Notes: generated from the sequence alone by a model not told the origin. 54,545 nucleotides of DNA from Candidatus Zhuqueibacterota bacterium (GCA_016783825.1 JADHVV010000007.1:1-54545); one strand, 5' to 3'. Shown: positions 25,627 through 34,587, counted from the first letter of the stretch. Numbers and translations: made by a program.

Positions 25627-28011
25627 TTATTCATATCTCAAACTATCAATTGGATTAGCAATTGCCGACATTACAGCTTGATAACTCACTGTAAACAACG
25701 CAATAACCAGCGCTATCGCTCCAGCAAAAAGAAACGTCCACCAGCCAATATCAATTCGATAAGCAAAATATTGCAACCACTTATGCATTACAAACCAGGC
25801 AACAGGCCAGGCAAAAATATTAGCAAAAATAACTCTTTTAATAAATTCCTTATTCAACATAAAAATAATTCCAGTGACAGAGGCGCCCAATACTTTGCGG
25901 ATGCCAATCTCTTTAATGCGCTTATTAGTCATGAATGAAGCTAATCCGAACAAACCGAGGCAGGAAATAAATAGAGCAAGCGCGGTAAATATTGATAGCA
26001 ACCTGCCTGTTTTTTCCTCTGCTTGATACAGTTTGTCGTAGGCGTCATCTATATATCGATAATTAAATTCAACATCAGGCAAAACATTCTTCCATTTTTC
26101 TTTAACATAAGCAATTGTTTCGGTTGTGTTTTGTGGACTTATTTTTAATGCCATCAATATAAACATATCTCGATTGATATAAATTAACATCGGATTTATT
26201 TTTTTATGGAAAGATTCCACATGAAAGTCTTGTGCTACGCCGATTATTGTTACATCTTTATTACCGGGTAACTTCAGCTTTGTACCGATTGGATTTTCCA
26301 AATCCAGAACATTTACCGCTGTTTGGTTTAAGATCACATTTTCTTCTTCAAGCGAAAATTTATCTGAAAAATCCCTGCCTTTAATTATCTTTAATCCTAT
26401 TGATGAAGCATATCCAAAATCTGCCGGCAGGGCTTGCAAATTTATAGAATTTTCCTGGGAATCCTCTTTTTTTCTCACACTCATGTTCATCCTGCTGTTA
26501 ATGCCGGGAACCGTATAAGCGCACGTCACAGCATCAATATTTGGATTTTTCTTTAATTCATCTCTCAATACGGGATATTTTTGTTTTGCCAGCTTATCTG
26601 AAAAAGGAAAATTAAGCAGTAAAACGTCTTCTTTGTCAAACCCAAGATCAGAATTTTTCATGTAATTCAACTGCTGGTAAATAATTGTCGTCCCAAAGAT
26701 TAAAATAATTGAAATAGCAAATTGTATCACCACCAAAATATTACGAAAGGAGAATTTGACGTTTCCATTAACTTTTCCTCTTTTCATAATTTCGACAGGT
26801 CTGAACCGGGATAAAAATAATGCAGGGTATCCGCCTGCAAATAATCCAACGATTAAAATCATCCCTGAAACAATGGCGTAGAAATAGTTAAAGTTAATTA
26901 CTTCCAACATTGCTCTTGAATCAAGATACGAATATAAAACCGAATGAATAAGCTCAAACAATATCACGCCAATTATAATTGAAATTATGGCTACCAAAAA
27001 TGATTCAGTCAGGAATTGTTTTATTAATTGGCCTCTTCCTGCGCCGACTACTTTACGCACACCAATCTCTTTCATGCGGTCTAAATAGCGGGAAGTTGAC
27101 AGGTTCATAAAATTAAAACAGGCAATAATGAGTATAAACAGAGCCGCAGTCAGGAAAATGTAAACGTACATTTTATTACCCTTTGCTCCAATATCGCCGC
27201 GCGATTCTCTGTCCCAATGAATATCAGACAAATGCTGCACGACAAAATCCATTCTGGAAGTATGCCATTCACCGGTGTTTTTTAATAACAGCTCGTCCAT
27301 TTTTTTTATGAGTGAATTTGTTGTAGCATTCTTTTTTAATAACACATAAGTCAGGTCAGTGCCCCAGTGATTCCATGGTTTATCAGGTATTTTACCCAAT
27401 GCTTCAAGCGTTGAGTAGGAAACTAAAAACTCACACTTCAGATGAGTATTAACTGGAACATCTTCCATAATACCGGTAATTTTCAAAGGTGTATCACCAT
27501 AATTTAAAAATTTACCAATAGGATTTTTTTCTCCAAAATATTTTTTAGCCTGTGTTTCAGAAAGCACAACCGAGAAGGGTTCAATTAGAGCATTAGCCCT
27601 ATCCCCTATTAACAGATTAAATGAGAAAATATCAAATATTTCCGCATCTGCAAAAAACAAATTCTCCTCTCTTATTTCCTCATTTGCCTGATTTTTTATA
27701 ACAGCATCATAATCAGGCTGTATCCGAATCGCTTTTTCAACTTCAGGGATTTGTGAATTTAGCGCGGGAGCTAAAGCCGGCATTGAACCAGCGAATTTCA
27801 TTTTACTTTTTTCACTACCCCATTCAACAGCGATGCGATAAATTCTGTCTTTCTTTTGGTGAAAATTCTCATAGCTGATTTCGTTTACAACATACATCAA
27901 CATCAGTAAACAGATCGCCATTCCGATTGCCAAACCCAATACATTAATTGTCGAAAAGATTTTGAATTTGAAAATATTTCTGAATGCGATTTTTAGGTAG
28001 TTTTTGAACAT
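25627..28011 (-). CDS. MacB/FtsX-family ABC transporter permease
   Basis: 794 residues, first of the four tandem permeases in transcription order. MFKNYLKIAFRNIFKF start after AGGAGGTTACA. First FtsX half has EIGVRKVVGAGRGQLIKQFL, second has EIGIRKVLGASVTGIIFML. The two core domains would form the extracytoplasmic mushroom structure known for MacB. As with its paralogs, the partner ATPase is not present. The conserved KLYQAEEKTGRLLS precedes the last FtsX domain. Confidence 0.88.
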   Translation of the reverse strand: MFKNYLKIAFRNIFKFKIFSTINVLGLAIGMAICLLMLMYVVNEISYENFHQKKDRIYRIAVEWGSEKSKMKFAGSMPALAPALNSQIPEVEKAIRIQPDYDAVIKNQANEEIREENLFFADAEIFDIFSFNLLIGDRANALIEPFSVVLSETQAKKYFGEKNPIGKFLNYGDTPLKITGIMEDVPVNTHLKCEFLVSYSTLEALGKIPDKPWNHWGTDLTYVLLKKNATTNSLIKKMDELLLKNTGEWHTSRMDFVVQHLSDIHWDRESRGDIGAKGNKMYVYIFLTAALFILIIACFNFMNLSTSRYLDRMKEIGVRKVVGAGRGQLIKQFLTESFLVAIISIIIGVILFELIHSVLYSYLDSRAMLEVINFNYFYAIVSGMILIVGLFAGGYPALFLSRFRPVEIMKRGKVNGNVKFSFRNILVVIQFAISIILIFGTTIIYQQLNYMKNSDLGFDKEDVLLLNFPFSDKLAKQKYPVLRDELKKNPNIDAVTCAYTVPGINSRMNMSVRKKEDSQENSINLQALPADFGYASSIGLKIIKGRDFSDKFSLEEENVILNQTAVNVLDLENPIGTKLKLPGNKDVTIIGVAQDFHVESFHKKINPMLIYINRDMFILMALKISPQNTTETIAYVKEKWKNVLPDVEFNYRYIDDAYDKLYQAEEKTGRLLSIFTALALFISCLGLFGLASFMTNKRIKEIGIRKVLGASVTGIIFMLNKEFIKRVIFANIFAWPVAWFVMHKWLQYFAYRIDIGWWTFLFAGAIALVIALFTVSYQAVMSAIANPIDSLRYE

Positions 28012-28168
28012 TGTAACCTCCTATTTGAACTGCTTAATAAAATCCAAAATATAATAACTTGACTATGAATCGACATTTTTTCTTTTTTGCTTGTTTTATA
28101 CTCTGATCTTTTTTATATTATAATCATAGTCATATTTTTATGGTCATAAATTAAAAATGAGGACAAAA

Positions 28169-28396
28169 ATGAAAACTTTAGCTGCTGCAAAATTTAAAGC
28201 AAAATGTTTAGCACTTATTGATAACATCGCCCAAGACCATGAATCTATAATAATAACAAAACATGGAAAGCCTTTGGTGAAAGTTATGCCATTTGACGAA
28301 AATAAAGACATAAACCAAAAGCCGTTAAAAGGAGCTGCTACTTACATTGGCGACATTGTATCCCCCATCGACGTAGAATGGGAGGCAGCAAAATGA
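28169..28396 (+). CDS. Phd/YefM-family antitoxin
   Basis: 75-residue antitoxin from the ATG at 28169, preceded by GAGGAC; an earlier ATG at 28157 is less favoured. The core KFKAKCLALIDNIAQ and IIITKHGKPLVKVMP matches the Phd/YefM DNA-binding fold, and the C-terminus would wrap the toxin. Its stop overlaps the start of the PIN toxin (ATGA). It should bind its own promoter; the short upstream stretch contains AT-rich palindromes but no operator is proven. Confidence 0.83.
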   Translation: MKTLAAAKFKAKCLALIDNIAQDHESIIITKHGKPLVKVMPFDENKDINQKPLKGAATYIGDIVSPIDVEWEAAK

Positions 28397-28782
28397 TTGC
28401 ACTTGATACACATGCCTGGTTTTTTTGGGTAAACGATAGTCTCGACGAATTGTCATCAAAAGCACTTGAATCAATCCAATCCGAAGATACATTAGGTGTT
28501 AGCATAATTTCATGCTGGGAAATAGCCATGTTAGTTGCCAAAGATCGATTGAGATTAAACATTGATGTACAATCATGGATAGACCAGGCATTAAAATATC
28601 CCGGAGTTAAACTATTAAATCTGAATCCTGAAATCACTGTTCTCTCGACACGTCTTCCTGGTAAATTCCACGGTGACCCAGCAGACAGGTTGATTGTAGC
28701 GACATGTATGCAAAATAACATATCCTTAATTTCAAAAGACAAAAAGATTCATTCATGGGGCAATATTAACGTTATCTGGTAA
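28393..28782 (+). CDS. PIN-domain toxin (VapC-like ribonuclease)
   Basis: 129 residues with the PIN acidic set: Asp5 in MIALDTHAWFFW, Glu43 in SCWEIAML, Asp95 and Asp98 in FHGDPADRLIVATC. The family cleaves RNA, often tRNA or rRNA, in a metal-dependent way. Start at 28393 follows GGAGGC and overlaps the antitoxin stop by four bases. With the Phd-type antitoxin it forms an apparently complete module. Confidence 0.88.
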   Translation: MIALDTHAWFFWVNDSLDELSSKALESIQSEDTLGVSIISCWEIAMLVAKDRLRLNIDVQSWIDQALKYPGVKLLNLNPEITVLSTRLPGKFHGDPADRLIVATCMQNNISLISKDKKIHSWGNINVIW

Positions 28783-28891
28783 ACTTGTTATAAACATCAA
28801 TTAATTTTTCATATGAAATATTTTTGTTGGTTTTAAGATTAATTTTTTATATTTTAATAATATGCTTTTTTACCCATAAAAGGAAAATGGC

Positions 28892-29491
28892 ATGCAACAA
28901 CTAGAAAAAAAATACTACACTCCTGAAGAGTATTTAGAGCTTGAAGAAACCGCCGAATATAAAAGTGAATATTATCAGGGTGAAATATTCGCCATGTCAG
29001 GAGCGACAGCTAACCATAACTTTATTTCAGGCAACCTGTTAACAGGGCTAAATAATGCACAAAAAACACACAAATGTTTTTCATTTACGAATGATATGCG
29101 ATTATGGATTAATGCTAAAAATTTATTTACTTATCCTGATTTTATGATTGTCTGTGGTAAACTCGAATACTACACCAACCGCAAAGATACTATTACGAAT
29201 CCATTGATCATTATTGAAGTCTTATCAGATTCAACAAAAAATTATGACCGTGGTGAAAAATTTGTATTTTATCGTTCGATTCCTACCTTTCAAGAATATA
29301 TTATAATCGACCAATACAGCGTTTATATCGAACATTTTTTTATCGAAACAAAAAAACAATGGTTATTAATTGAATATAATGATATTAACTCTATTCTTAA
29401 ATTTTCAAAAATTGATTTCCAAATTCCTTTAAAAGATGTTTATAATCTAATTGAGTTTGATAACGCAAAGCGCAGAGAGCATGGCGCATAG
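28892..29491 (+). CDS. Uma2-family (DUF820) PD-(D/E)XK-like protein
   Basis: 199 residues of the restriction-endonuclease-like Uma2 family: SEYYQGEIFAMSGAT, PDFMIVCG (active-site Asp), the PLIIIEVLSDSTKNYDRGEK core and YRSIPTFQEYIIID. These proteins are widespread in cyanobacteria and FCB bacteria with unproven function, often next to toxin modules as here. The last codons (about 29465-29491) run into a GCGC-rich sequence resembling that near 18880-18920, so the C-terminus may be altered by a repeat. Confidence 0.85.
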   Translation: MQQLEKKYYTPEEYLELEETAEYKSEYYQGEIFAMSGATANHNFISGNLLTGLNNAQKTHKCFSFTNDMRLWINAKNLFTYPDFMIVCGKLEYYTNRKDTITNPLIIIEVLSDSTKNYDRGEKFVFYRSIPTFQEYIIIDQYSVYIEHFFIETKKQWLLIEYNDINSILKFSKIDFQIPLKDVYNLIEFDNAKRREHGA

Positions 29492-29554
29492 CGAAAATAA
29501 TCATTAGCATTAAAGATTAAAATTTTATTTAGCAAGATAATTATTAATGATTTT

Positions 29555-29617
29555 GAACCACTAATTGCACGAATTTCAATAAATTCAATTAGTGTAAATT
29601 CGTGAAAATAGTGGTTC
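29555..29617. repeat. Palindromic repeat GAACCACTAATT...AGTGGTTC
   Basis: Left arm GAACCACTAATTGCACGAATTT and right arm AAATTCGTGAAAATAGTGGTTC form a near-perfect hairpin. Member of the AACCACTAATTAC family. Confidence 0.7.
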
Positions 29618-29767
29618 GTTTTCTTTTTATATTTTCGGTTTGTAGCACTGTGATTTTTGCTTCATAATGCGCAATTTGCTATTCTTATATTTTCTGTTGA
29701 CTTTATCAGAAATAATTTATATTTTATTGACAGCTAAATTTTACTTTTATAAATCCGGAGCAATCCT

Positions 29768-30046
29768 ATGCAAATAGAATTCACACTCAACGAAATCATA
29801 GAAGATTTACAAGCGATTGAGCCTAAAATTTTAGAATATGAAAAAAAATACAAACTTCTTTCTCCTTATTTTTATAAACTTTATCAAGCCGGTAAACTTG
29901 AAGAAAATTGGGATTTCCAAAACTGGGCTGGTTTATATGAAATAAAACTTGATCGGGAATCCGAATACAAAAGCAAATTTAAAGAAGTAATTATTGATCT
30001 TCCATTAATTGATACAATTGAACATGACGAACTTGTAAATTTTTAA
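29768..30046 (+). CDS. Small protein adjacent to a TumE-like toxin, possible antitoxin
   Basis: 92 residues, helical, beginning MQIEFTLNEIIEDLQAIEPKI and acidic overall. Start after GGAGCAATCC. It lies 15 bp before the DUF6516 gene on the same strand, and small genes in this position are the usual partners of such toxins. The role as antitoxin is inferred from context only; there is no helix-turn-helix motif that I can see. Confidence 0.5.
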   Translation: MQIEFTLNEIIEDLQAIEPKILEYEKKYKLLSPYFYKLYQAGKLEENWDFQNWAGLYEIKLDRESEYKSKFKEVIIDLPLIDTIEHDELVNF

Positions 30047-30061
30047 TATCAATTCAAAGTT

Positions 30062-30484
30062 ATGGCAAAGTTAACTTCTATTGAAGATTATGAAATATTT
30101 TTATATTCTCTCCCTAACAACTATCGTGAAATAGAATACTCAACGCTTGTTGTGAAAAGATACAACCGCTCTATTGCTGAAGTATCTGGCACAATTTTCT
30201 TCAAGAATAATATAAAACTGTCTATCAAAGAACTCATTGATTTTAGAAAAGGTGTAATTAAAACTTATAGTTATGAAGTTCATGTTGGTGGCAATAAACA
30301 ATTCTGGTACGATTCACAACCACACCCCAATGACGCTTCGCTGCAATCTACCCACCCGCACCATAAACACATCCATCCTGATATAAAACATAATCGTATT
30401 CCTTCAAAGAATATGAATTTCACACGAGAAAATCTTTCTTTTCTCATTGAGGAAATTATCATAAACTTTTTTAAACCAACTTAA
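30062..30484 (+). CDS. TumE-family (DUF6516) toxin-like protein
   Basis: 140 residues. The family signature is visible in the second half: KTYSYEVHVGG, FWYDSQPHPND and HPHHKHIHPDIK, a His/Asp-rich sequence, then a helical C-terminus LSFLIEEIIINFF. The family is named as a toxin-antitoxin toxin in annotation databases; its biochemistry is little known. With the preceding 92-residue gene it forms a candidate module. Confidence 0.65.
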   Translation: MAKLTSIEDYEIFLYSLPNNYREIEYSTLVVKRYNRSIAEVSGTIFFKNNIKLSIKELIDFRKGVIKTYSYEVHVGGNKQFWYDSQPHPNDASLQSTHPHHKHIHPDIKHNRIPSKNMNFTRENLSFLIEEIIINFFKPT

Positions 30485-30503
30485 TAAAGCATTACAAATT
30501 ATT

Positions 30504-30534
30504 AATTGGTGTAATTCGTGTAATTAGTGGTTCG
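30504..30534 (+). repeat. Half-copy of the AACCACTAATTAC repeat
   Basis: ATTGGTGTAATTCGTGTAATTAGTGGTTCG in one arm only, about 90 bp before the break in the truncated regulator. A single-arm copy may mark a rearrangement end. Confidence 0.5.
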
Positions 30535-30620
30535 TTTTCTATTTTTAATTTCAGTTTGTTACAACGAACTCCAATCCCTCTGTGCTCAAACATGAAATTT
30601 ATCCTTCAAATTTTCAGTAA

Positions 30621-31367
30621 CAATATGTCCATCAAATAACTGACACATTGTTTGAAAGCGAACTGTTTGGACACAAAAAAGGCGCTTTTACCGACGCCAA
30701 AGAAGACCGTGTTGGTCGGTTTGAAATTGCTTCAGGCGGTACACTATTTTTAGACGAAATAGGAAATCTTTCTCTCCCGATGCAAGCGAAATTATTAACT
30801 ACGTTGCAAAACAGGGAAATTGTCAGGGTTGGCTCGAACAAACAAATTCCCATAGACATACGGCTTATCTGCGCAACAAACCAGCCAATTTATGAAATGG
30901 TGAACAAAGAACTTTTCCGCCAGGATTTACTCTACCGAATCAACACGGTTGAAATTCATCTTCCCCCATTGCGTGAACGTTTACAAGACATCCATCTTTT
31001 AGCCGATCATTTCCTGAAAATTTATTGCAAAAAATACAATGTTCAACAGAAGCGGATTAATTCTTCAACTTTGAAAAAAATGGAAATATATTCATGGCCC
31101 GGAAATGTCAGGGAATTGTCGCATGCCATTGAACGGGCAGTAATTATGACGGATTCCGATACCCTGCAACCAACTGATATTATTTTATCAACCAGGGAAA
31201 CAAGAGAAGAAGGACTCATTTTTGAAAATTATAATCTTGACGAAGCAGAGAAATTAATCATCAGAAAAGTATTAAGCAAATATAATGGAAACATCACCCA
31301 GGCAGCAATTGAATTAGGGCTGACGCGCACATCTCTTTACAGGAGATTGGAAAAATATGGTATTTAG
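30621..31367 (+). pseudogene. 5'-truncated NtrC-type sigma-54 regulator
   Basis: The open frame after a stop at 30618 begins in the middle of the AAA+ domain: [18 protein letters not shown] (GAFTDA loop that contacts sigma-54), Walker [12 protein letters not shown], the sensor RFRQDLLYR-type segment and [17 protein letters not shown], then the C-terminal Fis-type helix-turn-helix ([25 protein letters not shown] in two parts). The receiver domain and the Walker A segment are missing, and no start codon or ribosome binding site is apparent (a TTG at 30648 exists). It should not hydrolyse ATP, though its DNA-binding part is intact. Stop overlaps the histidine kinase start. Confidence 0.75.
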
Positions 31368-32712
31368 AAATTTTAGAATAAATTGTACGCTGCGTATTTT
31401 CTTTCTATTTACACTTTTATTAATTTTTTCATTCCTGGTATTTAATACAGAGCTAATTGCCGTGATGGTAATTCTTGGTTTGATAATCATTTTTCAAATC
31501 TGTTCGCTCATAGAATATGTTGAAAAATCAAACCGGGATTATGTTAGATTTTTAGAGGCAATCAAATACGAAGATTTTTCTTTATCATTCAGCGGAAAAA
31601 AATTGGGAAAATCATTTGATGAGTTAAAAACTGCTTTTAATGATGTTTTACGAAAATTCCAAAAAACGAGAGCGGAAAAAGAAGAACACCACCGCTACAT
31701 GCAAACAGTGGTTCAGCATATTGGAATCGGATTATTATCCTTTGAAACCGATGGCGAAGTAAAACTCGTGAATACAGCAGCCAAGCGTTTATTAAAAGTC
31801 AATGTATTAAAAAATATTAATAGCCTAAAACATGGTAATCCTTTACTTGTAGAGACTCTTTTCCAACTCAAACCCGGTGATAAAAAATTAGTAAAAATAG
31901 AAAAAAATGGTGAAACACAACAGGTAATAATTTATGGCACTGAATTTATTTTACGTGAACAAAAATATACACTGGTTTCCTTACAAAACATTCAAACCGA
32001 ATTAGAAGAAAAAGAGATGGAAGCATGGCAGAACCTAATCCGCGTGCTGACCCACGAAATCATGAACTCCATTACACCAATTGCTTCACTCGCCTCAACT
32101 GTAAATAATTTATTAGCAGACTGCCAAAACGACACGCAAAAATGCGCCCAACTTGAATCCGAAACAATTGAAGACATCAGCAGCGCAGCACAGACTATTG
32201 AAAAACGCAGCAAAGGGCTGTTAAATTTTGTAGAATCCTACCGCAAGTTAACCCGCATTCCCAGACCTGATTTTCAAATCTTTACTATTTCTTACCTGTT
32301 CAGTCGAATCGAACAACTTATGAAAACAAAGATGGAAGAAGACAAAATCAATTTTTTTTCAGACATCGATCCTGAATCGCTCGAATTGACAGCAGATCCG
32401 GAAATGGTGGAACAGGTACTCATTAATCTTTTATTGAATGCTATTGACGCTGTAAAAACAAAACAGAAAGGCAAAATCAAATTATTAGCCAGAATGGATT
32501 CAATGGGACGAGTTATCATTCAGGTTTCCGACAACGGAGCGGGTATCATTCAAAGCGTATTAGACAAAATCTTCATTCCATTTTTTACAACCAAGCAGGA
32601 AGGAACAGGCATTGGTTTGAGCCTGTCAAAGCAAATCATGCGGCTGCACCGGGGCAATATTAGTGTTACTTCGGAGCCTGGAGTTGAGACGGTTTTTACT
32701 TTGAGGTTTTGA
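31357..32712 (+). CDS. NtrY/NtrB-like sensor histidine kinase
   Basis: 451 residues: two N-terminal helices (about 10-30 and 32-50), a linker, a PAS-like region (about 110-215), the H box [14 protein letters not shown] with phospho-acceptor His233, and an ATPase domain with [10 protein letters not shown] (N box), DNGAGI (G1) and [11 protein letters not shown] (G2). It overlaps the truncated NtrC-type gene by 11 bp, the normal arrangement for a two-component pair, so its partner appears to be broken by a rearrangement. Confidence 0.87.
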   Translation: MVFRNFRINCTLRIFFLFTLLLIFSFLVFNTELIAVMVILGLIIIFQICSLIEYVEKSNRDYVRFLEAIKYEDFSLSFSGKKLGKSFDELKTAFNDVLRKFQKTRAEKEEHHRYMQTVVQHIGIGLLSFETDGEVKLVNTAAKRLLKVNVLKNINSLKHGNPLLVETLFQLKPGDKKLVKIEKNGETQQVIIYGTEFILREQKYTLVSLQNIQTELEEKEMEAWQNLIRVLTHEIMNSITPIASLASTVNNLLADCQNDTQKCAQLESETIEDISSAAQTIEKRSKGLLNFVESYRKLTRIPRPDFQIFTISYLFSRIEQLMKTKMEEDKINFFSDIDPESLELTADPEMVEQVLINLLLNAIDAVKTKQKGKIKLLARMDSMGRVIIQVSDNGAGIIQSVLDKIFIPFFTTKQEGTGIGLSLSKQIMRLHRGNISVTSEPGVETVFTLRF

Positions 32713-32740
32713 TTATCGGAGGACACAATTTATGCTTTTT

Positions 32741-32820
32741 TAACCGCCAATTATACCCTGAAGGGTACAGGCACGAATTGCGCTAATTTAATTTCGCGAA
32801 ATTTGCGTAATTAGCGGTTC
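32741..32820. repeat. Palindromic repeat, AACCGCCAATTA...GCGGTTC
   Basis: TAACCGCCAATTATACC on the left and GCGTAATTAGCGGTTC on the right. Variant member of the AACCACTAATTAC family. Confidence 0.55.
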
Positions 32821-32850
32821 AGAATCTTTTTTAAAAAGGAATCAAAAATA

Positions 32851-33003
32851 ATGAATACAGCATTTGAAAGTATCAAAAAAGGTTTAGCAGAAGCAATTAA
32901 ATATTTTGAAGGGAAACCGATAAAAGCGAAAGTATATAAACCGAAAAAAATTGACGTGAAAGAAATTAGAAAGGCAAGTAACAATGAAAATCGAAAATCT
33001 TAA
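32851..33003 (+). pseudogene. Truncated XRE-type antitoxin N-terminus
   Basis: 50-residue frame starting MNTAFESIKKGLAEAIKYFE and reaching KPKKIDVKEIRKA. This matches the N-terminal linker of a common helix-turn-helix (HigA-like) antitoxin, but the frame then departs into a different sequence and stops, without the DNA-binding domain. Good ribosome binding site AAAAAGGA upstream. The next gene starts inside it (32984), consistent with a deletion joint. Confidence 0.6.
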
Positions 33004-33673
33004 AAATTTCTTGTCCGCTATTAGAGAAGCAATCATCATTGCGCTATTCATTCTTGTTTTGATTTTCCCAGGAACTTTCAACAAGATTTTAAACGAGGCC
33101 GGTTTTACAAAAGGCAGTTTGCTAGGTTTTGATTGGGAGAAAACGCAGGAGGAAACGGCAGACGCCGCAAAGGAAGTTGCTGCCGTCAACGAGGAGCTTG
33201 TTGAGATCAAAGAGCAACTAACTGCTGTCCAAAGTCAACCGGTCAATCAGCGACCGGAAAGTTATCGCAAGATCAACCAACAAGTGCAAATCCTCATTAC
33301 CAAATCAGAAAAGGCCGACCGCAAACTGAAGGCTTCACTTTACGATCAGCAGCAAGCGCTGCAAGCTACAGGCAGAACAATCAAAGTGCAAAGCGGCTGG
33401 CTTGGTCTGGGACGTGTTAAAGAAACGAAAACAACCTGGATGCACGGCAATCCAACGACAATCCAAATGGTTGACCCTGATATAAAACCAGGCGTAACGT
33501 TAATTCTAAAAACAGATACATATCTTCGGAATGAAACTCCCGGTCAGTGGCATTCCCAGGGTAAAATACTGTCTGTTCTCAAAGTTGGTGAAAAGGTGAA
33601 AGTTATTCGGCAAGTCGATTATTCACCTGCCAAATCCGGTGGTTTTTATGTTTGGGCTTATGTTGAGCGGTAA
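32984..33673 (+). CDS. Membrane-anchored coiled-coil protein with SH3-like C-terminus
   Basis: 229 residues: one hydrophobic helix (about 15-32), a coiled coil rich in Glu, Lys and Gln (about 55-130, TADAAKEVAAVNEELVEIKEQ), and a C-terminal beta-rich segment (about 150-229) with KTDTYLRN and VLKVGEKVKVIRQVDYSP, the pattern of bacterial SH3 domains. Position inside a toxin-antitoxin patchwork suggests recent arrival. No function is recognised. Start overlaps the truncated antitoxin. Confidence 0.6.
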   Translation: MKIENLKNFLSAIREAIIIALFILVLIFPGTFNKILNEAGFTKGSLLGFDWEKTQEETADAAKEVAAVNEELVEIKEQLTAVQSQPVNQRPESYRKINQQVQILITKSEKADRKLKASLYDQQQALQATGRTIKVQSGWLGLGRVKETKTTWMHGNPTTIQMVDPDIKPGVTLILKTDTYLRNETPGQWHSQGKILSVLKVGEKVKVIRQVDYSPAKSGGFYVWAYVER

Positions 33674-33744
33674 ACCGAAAAATAGACAGTTTTCGTAAAG
33701 ACAATAAGACATCTATTGAGTTGACGTTGGATGAAGCATGCCAT

Positions 33745-33915
33745 GTGAGATAAATTATATTTTATTGGTAAACCTAGTGATTCTTTATTTACAATTTTTA
33801 CATTTGCAGAGGAAAAACAACCTGGTTCGTTGTTAACAGTGTAATTTATCAGTTCTATTTCCTCGGTTTCTCCAGGATTGCCAACAGCATTAAAATCATG
33901 CGCTAAATAATATCC
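33745..33915 (-). pseudogene. Fragment of a duplicated protease C-terminal region
   Basis: On the minus strand one frame reads through YLAHDFNAVGNPGE, EIELINYTVNNEPG and PIKYNLSH, matching the corresponding parts of the C25 protease at about 34.86-35.04 kb (YLALNFNVVGNPGE, IELMNYSVNNEPG, PLKYNLSQ). The fragment has no start, no stop of its own and stops resembling after NLSH. It is the remnant of a second paralog or of a partial duplication. Confidence 0.7.
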
Positions 33916-33966
33916 TGATTTAAAAATATCCCTTGCAAAACAACAAGTGAATTATTATATTTAATT

Positions 33967-34245
33967 ATGATCAAATCCTTCAAGCATAAAGGACTGCAGA
34001 AATTTTTTGAAAAGGGTAGTACCGCAGGTATTCAAGGTTCTCAAAAAAATAAAATTAGAATGCGTTTGGCGGCACTTGATACTGCAGTCGTGCTTGCAGA
34101 TATTGATTTACCAGGGTTTCGCTTGCATTCATTAAAGGGAAGGTTGCAGGGATTATGGGCAATTGATGTGAGTAAAAATTGGCGCATTACTTTTAAATTT
34201 CAAGATGGCGATGTATATATTGTTAACTATGAGGATTATCACTGA
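33967..34245 (+). CDS. higB: HigB-type RelE-fold toxin
   Basis: 92 residues of the RelE/ParE superfamily, HigB branch: MIKSFKHKGLQKFFEKGS, LRLAALDTA-like helix, RLHSLKGRLQGLWAIDVSKNWRITF and YIVNYEDYH at the C-terminus, with the Arg and His expected near the active centre. HigB cleaves mRNA on the translating ribosome. Toxin-first order, as usual for higBA. Stop and next start share TGATG (1-bp overlap). Confidence 0.9.
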   Translation: MIKSFKHKGLQKFFEKGSTAGIQGSQKNKIRMRLAALDTAVVLADIDLPGFRLHSLKGRLQGLWAIDVSKNWRITFKFQDGDVYIVNYEDYH

Positions 34246-34532
34246 TGACTATGTATAACCCACCACATCCGGGAGAGTTTATACGGGAAGTTTACCTTGA
34301 ACCTCACGGAATAAGCTATCGTACCGTAGCAACTAAACTCAAGGTTGCACCGTCCTCGTTCAATCGGCTAATTAAGTGCCAAAGTAATATTAATTCTGAA
34401 ATGGCGTTGCGTCTTTCAAAGACACTTGGGCGTTCTGCTGAGAGTTGGCTAATAATGCAGAATAATTACAATCTTTGGCAGGCAAGGCAAACAATCAACC
34501 TTGATGAAGTAGAAGAGCTGGCAGTTGCCTGA
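34245..34532 (+). CDS. higA: HigA-type antitoxin
   Basis: 95 residues with an XRE helix-turn-helix: HPGEFIREVYLEPHGISYR, VATKLKVAPSSFNRLIKC and LGRSAESWLIMQNNYNLWQA. HigA binds the toxin and the promoter. Apparently intact, unlike the truncated antitoxin at 32851. Confidence 0.9.
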   Translation: MTMYNPPHPGEFIREVYLEPHGISYRTVATKLKVAPSSFNRLIKCQSNINSEMALRLSKTLGRSAESWLIMQNNYNLWQARQTINLDEVEELAVA

Positions 34533-34587
34533 ACAACTACTTCAGCACAGATGATCTAATGGAATAGTTTTCCAGCTTTACTAAACC

